Assembly: GCA_951799445.1 (NCBI GenBank)
Contig: OX637290.1
Coordinates: 30,126,987-30,190,986, forward strand
Direction of reading: 5' to 3'
From: Pseudisothecium myosuroides
Taxonomy: Eukaryota; Streptophyta; Bryopsida; Hypnales; Lembophyllaceae
DNA length: 64,000 nt
Numbering within the stretch: the first letter of the stretch is position 1; the number at the start of each line of letters is the position of its first letter. Shown piece by piece: positions 12,009 through 22,732 of this stretch. A program made the position numbers and the translations under genes. The notes under the pieces were generated by a model. The model had not been told where the DNA came from and ran no database searches. It saw nothing but the letters and a program-made list of their open reading frames with translations.

Positions 12009-13582
12009 TCCCATTTCCACTTGTACATAGGTTAAAACGTGGAAATATCGGTAAAAAGTAGAATTAAGGGCTAACCTGACCCAAACAGCCCAAACCTACG
12101 GTACATGTGACATCATATGGTTAAGATTGGTCCGAGGGAATACCATTGAGATCCTAAGTCCATTCCCAAAGATAGGTTTCACTTTCCCCATAGCATTGAC
12201 GAAACAGAAGAAACCCCAATCGTTAGCCTGCAGAAGTTACAAACTCAAGATTGGCCCGTAAGCGGAATCTACGGGTGGAGTATGGCATTCTAGAGCGGAA
12301 ATCACATTTGGAACTCAATGGCGAAATCGGCTTGCCTAGATTCCCTTGTATGTGAAAGATTCCCTAGTTGCCAGAATTAAAAGGAGAAGACAGAATTTGA
12401 TTCTCCTCTGACCTTTGTGCAAAGTAAAATTATGAGCTTGCACATCCTTTGTGGAATTCCATGAGAGGTTCCATAAAAAGTTTCGGAATTTTCTGACTTG
12501 CAGAAGATGCCCTTCCGGATGGTCAACCGCCAAAACCTACGATGGGAAATTCTTAGAAATTAACCAAGTTGCGATAAAATCTCACTAAAAATTAGATTAG
12601 CTTTTTTTATGCTAATAAGATGCCCCACCAAGTTTCAAGACATTCCGATAGCCAGAAGTGCCCGAACCGGCGAGATTCCCCGGAAATTGGCGAAATTGAA
12701 GTTTACGGTGGAGTTGACTTGCGTACCGGGAGCATACGAAATCGGAATGAGGCCAAAGCTAGGTCTTTTCTTACTCCCCCATACCTACTAAAGAACCTAG
12801 GCTAGTTACTTTTATCAGAAAAGTCAACCTCCAAGATTTGGATTTTTACCCCATTTTGGCATTCAGTTAGCGGTAGGTTATATTGCGTTTTTGGAGTTTG
12901 GTTAAGGATTGGGGAATTCTTTAAGACTATAAATGGCCTTTTGAAGCCAACGGCGCAATCGGTTTTCAATTTGGAATTAATCTCCAAAAGTTAAACATTT
13001 GGACCAGCGTAGAAAGTCAAAAATTGAAGATTAGGATGAAAATCTTAGTTGATAAGTTTACGACTTAGGAAAAGAGGGAGGGGTGAGCACCCTTGGAAAT
13101 GTATATAAGGGGGCTCATTTTCCTCTCACAAACACCCCTTGTAGCCATATTTTGGCTCATTTTACACAATTGGGTCCATTTAGTTGGATTTTGGCCGTTT
13201 TAGGCCACGTTGCCAAATTTGTGTGTTTTTGAAGCATTTTTAGCTTCATTGTTGGTGTTTTTGGAGCTCTCTTTGAAGGACATTGGGATCCCTTCAAAGC
13301 TTGCTCTTGATTAACTTGTTGTGGTTTATTGCGGGTTTTATTGCGTGGTTCTTATTACTTGGCACTAATCCTAGAGAACGCCCCCTCCGTACCTTGGCGA
13401 TGCCGCTTAGGGGCCCTCTAGTGCCTAATTGTTGTTGCATGGGCTTAAGTGGAAACTCCTTAATTGCGAAGTTCCCCTAAGTTTGTGTGTATGTGTTATT
13501 TGGCCTTGGTTAGGTGCTAGTTTAACTCTAGACGTGGTACTTTGGCTTCCCTTGTCCCCCGGTTCTATATGTTTCCCCTTAC
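12009..13582 (+). other. Possible LTR-type promoter region, no gene recognised
   Basis: No coding signal. At about 13099-13110 there is GTATATAAGGGGGCTC followed by a pyrimidine-rich leader (CCTCTCACAAACACCCCTTG), the arrangement common in plant LTR promoters. No second LTR copy, primer-binding site or gag/pol ORF was found, so this is at best a solo or decayed LTR. Confidence 0.3.
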
Positions 13583-13740
13583 ACGGCGAAGCTTTGACTT
13601 TGCTTCGTTTGAGTTGTTTTAAAGAATTGGAGATTTATCAAAGTACGGCGAAGCTTTGACTTTGCTTCGTTTGAGTTGTCTTAGAAAATTGGAGATTTAT
13701 CAAAGCACGGCGAAGCTTTGACTTTCTTTACTCCAAAAAT
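13583..13740 (+). repeat. Tandem repeat, 62-bp unit, about 2.5 copies
   Basis: ACGGCGAAGCTTTGACTTTG recurs at 13583 and 13645, and its 5' part at 13707, exactly 62 bp apart each time; the third copy is cut short. Confidence 0.85.
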
Positions 13741-13959
13741 CCCCCAAATATTAGAAGCGGTCACTTTTTACTCCAAGTTTAGTTTCCAAAACATTTGTTG
13801 TGGAATTCCAAGTTTATGATCCAAAAACTAGTGCTTAGCCTCCAAGGTTCACATGTGATTTAGACCTTTAGCCACCCAAAAAAGAAACGAGCCTTGATTT
13901 AAAACATTAGAGAAAAGAGATCTCAAGTGGTTTTGAGTTTTAAAAATCCAGAACAAGCC

Positions 13960-14155
13960 GCAAGGGAGCCCAAGCCGCACGGGAGCCCCAAGGTCCAAGC
14001 ACGGAGCTCAAACCGCACGGGAGCCCAAGGTCCAAGCAGGGAGTTCCAAATCGCACGGGAGTCCAAGGCCGCCCGGAAGCCCCAAGGCCGCACGGGAGCC
14101 CAAGGCCGCACGGGAGCCCAAGGCCGCTCGAGAGCCCAAGGCCGCCACGTGTAAG
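13960..14155 (+). repeat. GC-rich minisatellite, 18-20 bp units
   Basis: Degenerate repeats of GCACGGGAGCCCAAGGCC. It stands out by GC content from the surrounding AT-rich DNA and produces spurious long ORFs on both strands. Confidence 0.8.
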
Positions 14156-14162
14156 GGTGAAG

Positions 14163-14280
14163 CTGCCTCGTCCGACTGCTCGTTCTGACTGCTCGTCTGG
14201 CTGCCTTGTTCTGGACTGCCTCGTTCTAGCTGCCTTGTTCCGAATTGCCTTGTACTGGACTGCCTCGTTCTAGCTCCAGG
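14163..14280 (+). repeat. Minisatellite built on CTGCCTCGTTCT
   Basis: About nine degenerate copies of a 12-14 bp unit (CTGCCTCGTTCT, CTGCCTTGTTCT and similar) directly after the GC-rich minisatellite. Confidence 0.7.
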
Positions 14281-14801
14281 CCGCGAATTAAAATTTGGAA
14301 AAAACAAGTTGGGACTCAAAAAATCGATACTAGAAAGGCAAACTAACACTACAAGCAAACCGCTTGGTATTCTAAGAAGATAGGAGGAGACATACACTAG
14401 TGAAATAGAATTAGCAAGTAGAAGTAGGATTTAGTAGGTAGGAAACAATTAAAAAAAGAAATCTTGGTGCAACGTTTCCATTGCCAAAATTCTCTAAAGT
14501 AGCATAGCACTAGTAGAAAAACCATGACCAAATCAACAGAAAATCAACTGATTTCTGTTCATTTCTGTTGTTTAGAACAGTGTAAGGACTTTCTATAAAA
14601 GCCAACATAATGACCGACCGCTTTCTGTTGATTTGGATAGTGCAATACCAAATGAACAGAAATTCAAGGAATCTAGAATCTTTTTGGAATCTTATGGAAT
14701 CTTTTAGAATCTTTTGAGAATCTTTAGGAATCTTTAAGAATCTTTTAATATTTTGGAATCTTTTAGAATGTTTTTGTTTCATTGTAGTAGGGTAAGGTTA
14801 A

Positions 14802-15588
14802 CACATTGAAAACCTTACCAATTGCGAGATTATATTGCTTGGATTTCAAAAAGAAAGTATTTTCAACCCTTCTCAAATGATTAATTAGATTTCATCTTTC
14901 ATAACAAATTTTTTGGACAAAAATGTGTAGATCCTACAATTAACTTGTTACTCTCCATAATATGTTGAAGAAATAAGTTGGAAATAAATAAGAAATATTT
15001 CAACAAAAGATATTCCACATTCATGCTTGGAAAAAATTACAAAAAAAAGTAGAGTATGATTTAAAATACTAAATTGTTAACAATTTAGTTACACAATTGA
15101 AAAATTCCAATGCTAATGTTTGTAATGTTGTAATAAATAATCTACATTCAATGGTTTTGTATTTTTTGCAAATATTGCAAATTGAATTAAATAAAGGACT
15201 TCAAAGTTCATTTTTGAGTAGAGATTCCTTAATTGCCTAGAAAATAAAACTCCTCATACCTTTCTTCTTAGTACAAATGCAATGATTCTAAACTTTTCAA
15301 GTAAATATAAATCTAAGAAACCAAGTTGAAATTTTTTATTCTTAAGAAAACGAATTTTTTTTAGTTGTCCAAGTTGCCCACCAAGCAATTAAAATTATAT
15401 GTCATGCAATAGCTTTTAATTATGTTCTCAAAAGTTACAAAAATTGTTGCGGCACGCTTGAAGCTACACTTTGACTACATGTTATGTGAGAATTTTAAAG
15501 AAAAACAAGAAAAATTCCTTTTGTAATAAGTTGCATGTCCACAATTATTGCTAAGTTGCCAAAAAAACGTCATTTGGTACTCTAGGAG
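14802..15588 (-). mobile_element. TTAA-family element, copy 3, inside the CACTA element
   Basis: TTAA on both sides (14798-14801; 15589-15592). The right end TACTCTAGGAG matches the family terminus; the left end is diverged (CACATTGAAAACC). The interior around 15225-15350 follows copy 1 at 4715-4830 (TTGCCTAGAAAATAAAACTC against TTGCCCGAAAAACAAGAATG). 787 bp, more diverged than copies 1 and 2. Confidence 0.6.
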
Positions 15589-15665
15589 TTAAAAGACCGT
15601 GGTTGGAATTCTATGCACAATGAACTTTTTATTCACTTAATCATTCGCAATTTGTTTCTTCTTAA

Positions 15666-16022
15666 AACTCAGCAGACTTTGATGGCCATTTTGGCATAGT
15701 AAAATAACATTTTTCAAAAAACTTTGGACTAGAAAAAGTTGGTAAATCAAGTTAAGTTTTATCTCCAAAAATCCTTTTGAGATTTCAAGACTCTAATCAA
15801 AAGTTATGAACAAATTTCAGAGAGGGGTTGGAAGGGACATTTTCTTTGACATTTTCAAACATCCCCTCTGAAATTTGTCCATAACTTTTAATTGGAGTCT
15901 CCAAATCTCAAACGAATTTTTGGAAATGAAACTTAACTTGATTTGCCAACTTTTTTTAGTTAAAAGTTTTTTGAAAAAGGTTGTTTTCCTATGCCTAAAT
16001 GGCCGCCAAAGTCTGCTGAGTT
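15666..16022. repeat. Foldback repeat, copy B, inside the CACTA element
   Basis: AACTCAGCAGACTTTG on the left is the exact inverse of CAAAGTCTGCTGAGTT on the right; the arms continue to a centre near 15845. The core (CTAATCAAAAGTTATGAACA) matches copies A and C. Confidence 0.75.
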
Positions 16023-16084
16023 AGAAAACACAGAATTCTAAATGTATAAGTAAGAAAAAAATATATACATTTCACATGTGATTA

Positions 16085-16270
16085 TAAGTTTGGTGTGTTG
16101 GTTAGAGCTTCCGGTTACCAAGCCCGAGGTCTTGGGTTCAAATCCCATGGGTGACCGGTGATTGTGAGGGCTGCCCGAAATTTTCGGGCAGCGTAAAAAA
16201 ATTCTTTTCTGCTGCCTGGAATTTTCGGGCAGCAAAAAAAAATTATTATTATTATTATTATTATTTTTTC
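16085..16270 (+). mobile_element. tRNA-derived SINE-like unit
   Basis: A tRNA-like head has TGGTTAGAGC (D-arm/box A region, about 16099) and a perfect box B GGTTCAAATCC (16135-16145), but no complete acceptor stem. It is followed by two short palindromes, each GCTGCCYGRAATTTTCGGGCAGC in pattern (16170-16193 and 16210-16233), then an A-rich tail and (ATT)n to about 16266. Head, body and simple-repeat tail are the SINE layout. No target duplication was recognised. Confidence 0.55.
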
Positions 16271-16396
16271 TCCTCGGAATTGACCAAATCAACAGAAATA
16301 ATCAACAGATTTCAGTTGATGATCAACGTGACCAAATCAACAGAAAAAAACAACACTTTTCTGTTGATTTGGACGTTGAGTTTTCTACTAGTGTAG

Positions 16397-18600
16397 TAGC
16401 TCTCAAAACTCAAATAAAGTAGAATGGAAGTAGAGAGAGATGAAGTGGCAATTTAGAAGTTGAAGAGGATTTAGGAAGAGATAGGATTAGGTGGAAATCT
16501 AGGAAGAACAATTAGAACCATCGAAATTTGGATAGAATAATAATTGACCAAGGAGTTGAAGAGTCAATTATTATTGGAGAGTTGATTTCAATTATTTAGT
16601 TCAAGACTAGTCAACCCTTTGAAGTATGAATAATTGAATTAGAATAGTGTTAGAAGAGAAAGAGAAATTAGAAGGAAAAGAAAAGAAAAGTGAAATTCAA
16701 GAAAAGTGAAATTCAAGAAATTGGCAAACCTTGTACTAAAACCCCTACTTTAAGCCATGGGCAAAACTACCAAACGATTCCGAAACATGGCAAATGAAGG
16801 GGAGTTTGAAGGGGTATACGATTACCTAAACAATGACTCCAACTCCGAGGTAAGCTCCTAACTTTAAACCATCCATTCCAATTTCTCAAAAATAGACATT
16901 TACAAGTAGGACCGAACTCTCAATTCAATTCAGAGTGTCTAGAATAGGAATATTTCAAGAACCAGGGTAGTGGTGTTGTAGAGTCTAGTTAGAGGTTTCC
17001 AAAACCATCTCACACTTAGAATTTGGAATCAAATTGAAAGAGATATTCGTGGATGAAGTTTAGGAGTAATAGTGGATGAAAGTTAGTACATTTCATCCAA
17101 ATGGAACAAGAATAGAAACTTAGGTAGAAACATAAATCTAGGCTCCAGAAGTGAAACAAAAATTAGAATTCAAGTTGTAGGTTAGTAGAAAACCATGGAT
17201 GAAGTTTGAAGTACCGATTAGCGGTCAAACTTCATCCATTGATAACTCCTAGTAGGAAGGTCCAATTAGCACATGTCTTAGCATTTTGGAAAGCTAGAAT
17301 TAATACTTACAAAGAAAAATTAACAAAATTCTAAAAATAGTAATTTGCTCAAAGTAGCACCGAGCCACATAAGTAGGATAAAAATCAAATAATTATTAAA
17401 AGAGGTAATCAAAGAGAAGAATTAGATTTGGAAATAGGTAGAAAGCACTTAGTAAAGTCCAGAACTAGTCTAACTTAGGAGAAATTCATAATCATTTAGT
17501 AGCAAACAACGGATGAACTTTGGGTTAGAATATGGATGAAATAGGGTAAAACTCATCCATTCAAGTCCAAACTTAGAACTTAGGTAGAAGTTGGCAATAT
17601 AGAGTCAGAGTCAAAAACTTGAAGTAAAATAGAATAGGGAAGGGGTCTAAATCCAAGGATGAAGTTTGGATAGACTTATAAAAGCTAGAACTTCATCCGT
17701 CCATAACTCTTGCTAGGAAGGTCGCATAATGTTGAGTTTTATATTTTTGGAAATGGCATGAAATTCTCTATCTTTATATGTGGCTAAATTTAGACTGTAT
17801 CACCTTTTTTTCAAAAACCACCGTGGCCTAGTTGGTACGACCCAATTAGAGTAAAACTTGCAATTTAAGTTAGTTTTTCTTGATTTCTTTAGTTCTTGCA
17901 AACTTGTGTATGTTTAGGATTTAGAAAAGATCCATTTCTTGGAAGGCACAATGGATTTACGCTAGGCACCCATAGAACGAGAATCAAACCTAAAACTCAA
18001 GAGCCTGATTGTGCTCACTTATTTACCAAGGGTAGGTAAATAAGCGCTCACATCTAGGGGATTGCAACTTTGAAAATTCATAGAAAATACTTGCCAAGTC
18101 CGAAAAATCTATTTTTTTCTGGAAATTCATGATTATCTCTTCTTAACACCACAAAAATATTAATTTTTTGAAATGGTGCCTCCAAGTGTGCTGAATTTTT
18201 TATTTTGACGATTTTGGGTGCTTCCACCTTAGATACCCACCAAGTTGCAAATTTTGAAATTTGTGTTGGCCAATGGATTTTACTATGAAGTGATTCTTAA
18301 ATCATTTATAACCTTGAACTAGACTTAGACCGAAACATTTACACTTGGACCATAGCCAGAGGTTACCTTCGACAAAAAATAATTAAATATTTCAAAGCCA
18401 AATGATTTTGGAAGTTAGCAAGTCCCCTTGCCAAATCCAAGGAAAATTATTTATAATGCAAGTCAAAATGTTGGAAAAGAACCCAATACATTTTGATTTA
18501 GTCACATATCCACATTGAAACGGGCATTACAAGAAATTTGAACCCACAAAGAGGCTTTGAATTTTCTTACTAATTTTAATACTAATTGAATGGATGTGAG
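16397..18600. other. Intergenic; one small ORF and GGATGAAGTTT repeats
   Basis: A 34-codon ORF at 16757-16861 has a good start context (GCCATGG) and meets a donor-like GAG/GTAAGC; no family recognised. At 17180-17290 and 17660-17740 two copies of a unit start with GGATGAAGTTT, contain the inverse AACTTCATCC, and end in TAACTC...CTAGGAAGGTC. Around 18120-18260 the sequence matches 43840-43960 (dispersed repeat). Nothing else is seen. Confidence 0.4.
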
Positions 18601-18664
18601 GGCGGCCATATCCTCATTACAACCACCACGTGGCGTGTGCTCCATCTTTCATGATGAACCATCA

Positions 18665-18885
18665 TAAGATTTATGAGATCATGAAGATGGATTGGATGAT
18701 GACGACGACGAATTTTTGAGTTCAATATGTAAATTTTGGCTTAATTAGTGAATTAAGAAGGCTCCTCCCACCCAAATTTATGAGATTTGTGGAGATGGAT
18801 TGCGTAATGATGACGAATTTTTGAATTCATCATGCAATTCTTGGTCCAACTGGTGAGTTGAAAAGGTTGTTTCCACCCAACTTTT
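18665..18885 (+). repeat. Two-copy tandem duplication, about 107 bp
   Basis: GATGGATTGGATGATGACGA... to CTCCCACCCAA is repeated, with changes, as GATGGATTGCGTAATGATGA... to TTTCCACCCAA. AT-rich, no ORF. Confidence 0.6.
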
Positions 18886-19002
18886 TACATCACGAAGCGG
18901 CCTCTTTTGGGGTTCAATTTTCTCCTAATGTAGAGAGGTCTTTTCATAATGAAATCCATTGTCCATTATGAATCCTCAAGGAATATGGGACAATTTGAAG
19001 AT

Positions 19003-19441
19003 GAGAGCTTGACCACTCATAGTCAAAATGCAGGAATTGTGTTAAATGTAGAACTTCGTACCTCATTTTAACATAGTAAAAAAAAATTTTAAAAAAAAAT
19101 TGAACTTAGGAAATTTGATAAATCAATCTAACTTTTTCTTCCAAAAAAACGTTTGTGATTTTGACCCTCCAAAAAAAAGTTATGGATAAATTCAAAGAGG
19201 ATGTTTGAAAATGTCAAAGAAATGTCCCTCCCAACCCCTCTTTCAATTTTGTCCATAATTTTTTATTAGAGGCTTGAAATCTCAAAAGGATTTTTGGAGA
19301 TGAAATTTAGATTGATTTCCCAACTTTTCTTAGTTCAAATTTTTTTGAAAAAAGTTATTCTATTATGCCAAAATGAGGTTTGAAATTCTACACTTAACAC
19401 AATTCCTACTTTTGACTCAACTAGGTATGAGTGGTTGAGCT
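19003..19441. repeat. Foldback repeat, copy C
   Basis: Left arm GAGCTTGACCACTCATAGTC and right arm GAGTGGTTGAGCTTC with intervening complementary arms; both arms contain the AGGAATTGTGTTAA motif or its inverse. The central core matches copies A and B. Arms are more decayed than in copy A. Confidence 0.65.
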
Positions 19442-19699
19442 TCTACTAATCCTAATTTACATATCCCATATAGGTTGCTTTACCTCCTACCACCCCACTT
19501 CTATATAGAGAATGTCCATATGTATCATCACTTGATTCACATCTTAAATCACTATCAAATCTGTGCGAAGTGGTTGGCGAATATATCAATATTCTTGATT
19601 TTAATGTTTAAGTTCATTTTGGACTTGAATTAATAATTCGACATAAACTTATTTTTCTTTATGTAGTATAAAATAATGATTTGCATCATGATTATGTCC

Positions 19700-19827
19700 G
19701 GTAATTGGCATGTAGTCCCTAGTTTTGGGAAATAACCTTGGGCTGGTACCTCCCTTGCCGCTCCCACGGCTTGGCAGGTACCACCCCAAGGTTATTTTCC
19801 ATAACCAGGGGCTGCATGCCAATTACC
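19700..19827. repeat. 128-bp hairpin repeat with about 50-bp arms
   Basis: GGTAATTGGCATG at the left end is the exact inverse of CATGCCAATTACC at the right end, and complementarity runs through ATAACCTTGG / CCAAGGTTAT to GGTACC on each side, leaving a loop of about 25 bp with its own TGCCG/CGGC pairing. It could be a tiny foldback element or a precursor-like hairpin. Confidence 0.7.
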
Positions 19828-22098
19828 TAGTCCTTTGTGTCAGTAATAAATAGAATACAAATTTTTTTTTACGTAAAATGTGCATTGGTAATTGTGATTT
19901 GTCAACTCCTCTCTATTTTTTGTCTTTTAGCTAACTTTGAAGTGATTTGTTTTCTTTTTCCAATGTCTAATTTTGAGTTTTTTTGTACCTATGCAAAATA
20001 CTTTTGAGAGCGCTTCCAATGAAAAAAAAATTCAAGTTCTAGTTATAAATTAGTCAAAAGTTAGAAGTTCATTTAGAAGACCAAATTCTAGTATGCATTC
20101 CAGATGCTCTAAGTTTATGGTAGTGATTTTGTGCTTTGATGTCAAGGTTGTGTAACTTTTGATCTTGATTGGAGTGCATAGTGACACTGTTACATCTAAA
20201 TATATGCAAATTGTGGATGGAGCATCATTTACTCATTTATTATATTAAGTATGTAGTGTCACAATCCCTTGTCACAAAATCCATCACATTTTCATCATGG
20301 AGAAATATTACCCAATTATTTCATCCGACATTTACAACGAAAACCCAAAGTACAACGAGCATTCTAATCAAGTGAGTCTTTTGATCAAATGCGAGTGTTC
20401 AAAATGCTATGATTGAACTTCAACACTATCAACTTCAGTTGCTTGTGAAGTGAGGCAATGTTGTTGCAATTAGTCTGAATTTATGTACATTTATCTAAAT
20501 GTGGAAACTTTGTCCATTCAATACTAAAGAATTATTGAAAGAATATTCCTATTTCAAGCATTTGTTGGATTTTTTTTTCCAACTTTAATTAAATATTTGT
20601 CATACAGTGCTGATCTTGATAGCTGGGTCCAATATTTTGCAAAATATTTCAATTTTTTTTAACATCATCACCACCCGCAAAAAATCACAAATGAAATCTC
20701 AGACAACTAGACATCATGATCTTGGCTCGTCCTCAAAATAGCCCGAGTTGTGGAAAAATAATCACTTGACAAAAAAACACTATCCACTCAAATACACCCA
20801 ACATAAGGTGAACTAGCCTATTGCCACTCAAATTCCAATTTCACCTTAAATGTATTTGTGGTGTACATTTTTTATGTGGAATGCATCCCATAGGTACATA
20901 AGGGCGGAGTTGAGACGGGGGTGGTAATGGGATGGTTCACTTTAGACACATTGAGTGCATATCTGTTGGGCAGCACCCCTTTGTTTTTACTTTTTGATGA
21001 AAGTGCCAAAATGACGATCACTTAAAACTTGGTGAAGCATTGTATTTCTACATTCATCCATCCTTTGAACCAAAAAACACTTTCAATCATATATATATAC
21101 ACTTTTTCATTCAAATTTGACAACTTCATCCATATTTTTTATAAAAATGGAAAATTTCTCACAAAAAAAATTACTTTTATCTGACAAAAAGTAGACATTT
21201 ATTTTGAAATGTTGCAATGTGACCCCATGGTGCCAAAAAAAGGGCTGTTGGGCAGTATATATTGCCCCGTCATCAGCTGAGATTTAACCCCATCTCAGTG
21301 ACATTGATGCACAGTTGCACACTACAACATTTCTTTGTTGGGCTGTCAAGTAGTCAATTTGTGTCATACAGGAGGACAGGACTGTTGTATCATGATAAAA
21401 AATGCGGTACCTTCAAAAAAAATATAAAATGAAATAAAATGCGGTACTTCTGGAGCTGTAGCAAACTCCATGACTCCTTACCAAGCTTTTCGGGAAGTTT
21501 TTGGAACTGTCCCTGACGACTCCTGGTAATTTGCCTCGTCTTTGTAGAACAAGGGTGTGTGTGTGTCCAAGGCCGGCACCGGTTGTATCCTCTCCTTATC
21601 AAAATTTCCTAGTTCATTTCCTCCAAGTATCAAATTCTCACCGGTCACTTTCCCTCAGCTCCAAATTTGCAAAAGCTACAATCTTCCTCTTTCAAAGACA
21701 CGTTGGTTTTGAAACTGAACTCCAAATTTCATTACATTACACAAACACAAACAACATAACCATGACCAATCCTAAAGGAATATCCTCCTTGTTCAAGAAC
21801 GTACTTGTTTCCAACACCATGGGTATTAGCCTTGGATTCAAAATGGCAATTGACTAAAATGTTGACAATTGCATGAAAACACCGGTTACTCATATCCATC
21901 TTTTGTTTTTTGCACATTGGTTAGTTGCCGGAGTTACCAATTTTTGTCTAGTTTTGGATCGTCCATTTTCACACTCCAACCAATTATTTACCCAAAGGCA
22001 CAAGCTTACAAAGATCTAACCAGCAACTCTCCCCAAACAGTGCTCCATACCAATTGCTACGATACAGATTACACAGATTCAGATCAGATCACACAAAT
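19828..22098. other. Intergenic, nothing supported
   Basis: AT-rich with no recognisable gene, terminal repeats or tandem arrays. The plus-strand ORF around 21501-21857 has no domain and no splice-supported extension. Confidence 0.4.
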
Positions 22099-22157
22099 CT
22101 TATTTACATTTTTTTTTTAAACAAATGAAATGGAATTTCATTGCCTTATTTACATTT
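22099..22157 (-). mobile_element. Extremely truncated retrotransposed end with 13-bp target duplication
   Basis: CTTATTTACATTT occurs at 22099-22111 and 22145-22157. Between them is only poly-T and the inverse of GCAATGAAATTCC, the end of the non-LTR 3' sequence seen at 8.1, 11.2 and 26.4 kb. Confidence 0.6.
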
Positions 22158-22337
22158 GTCAAAATTGAGCTTGTATCACCCGCCTTCTGGTAGGTTTCAG
22201 CCTCTTGAAATGTGCTGGCGTGACAATTGAATCACGACGACAATGAAATTGAATGTGTTCAAATCTGACCTGAACATACGGTACATTGGTCCTGAATGAC
22301 TGCCAGTCAAGAGAAAGACTCCCCAGTGAACTCACTA

Positions 22338-22649
22338 CACTAAAAAGGGTATTTAGTGTTGGCAACACTATTTGCGAACCATGACACTAAATATCATTAA
22401 GCCTACTAAAGTAAGTAACATTAAATGTAATTTCTAACATTAAATATACTCTATGGTAAATCTGAAATCTGAAAATGTTTACATTTAGTATTAGAACTTA
22501 TTAAAGGAAGGTACAAGGGAAGAGAAGGCAAAGGCGGCGCATTGAAGTTTAGCACTACATTAATTGTCCTAAAATTGACATTTAGTGTAGGGTCAAGTAG
22601 AGTGGTAATTACACTAAATGTAATCCAACACTAAATACCCTTTTTAGTG
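22338..22649. mobile_element. MITE with CACTAAAAAGGG termini, TA-flanked
   Basis: Perfect 25-bp inverted ends starting CACTAAAAAGGGTATT, with TA on both sides (22336-22337; 22650-22651); 312 bp. Subterminal copies of ACACTAAAT/ACATTAAATG recur inside. The TA flank suggests a mariner-type element, although the ends start with CACTA; no ORF. Confidence 0.8.
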
Positions 22650-22732
22650 TACCGGTATCCCCTGAAAAAGAGACTGACACTCTGCCCTTATTAAAAATCT
22701 CCGCCAAGGACGTGGTCCTTTGGTTCTGTGTA

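Larger units (their letters stand above)
14508..16393. mobile_element. CACTA (En/Spm-type) non-autonomous element
   Basis: Perfect 13-bp inverted termini CACTAGTAGAAAA, with a 3-bp target duplication TAG at 14505-14507 and 16394-16396. Both subterminal zones carry repeats of ACCAAATCAACAGAAA in either orientation (14527; 14620s; 16278; 16331; 16363), as CACTA transposase-binding regions do. There is no transposase. The interior is filled by other repeats: a TTAA element, a foldback repeat and a SINE-like unit. Confidence 0.85.

Noticed and set aside
13923..14397. Long ORFs on both strands (up to 129 codons)
   Set aside because: They only read the GC-rich and CTGCCTCG minisatellites; the repeat period keeps frames open.
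16085..16160. Functional tRNA gene
   Set aside because: Box B is perfect, but no acceptor stem or clean anticodon arm forms; the downstream palindromes and (ATT)n tail fit a SINE better.
21501..21857. 118-codon plus-strand ORF
   Set aside because: No domain; composition is like surrounding intergenic DNA.
22338..22649. CACTA (En/Spm) element
   Set aside because: Ends start with CACTA, but the flanks show TA rather than a 3-bp duplication; classed as a TA-target MITE.
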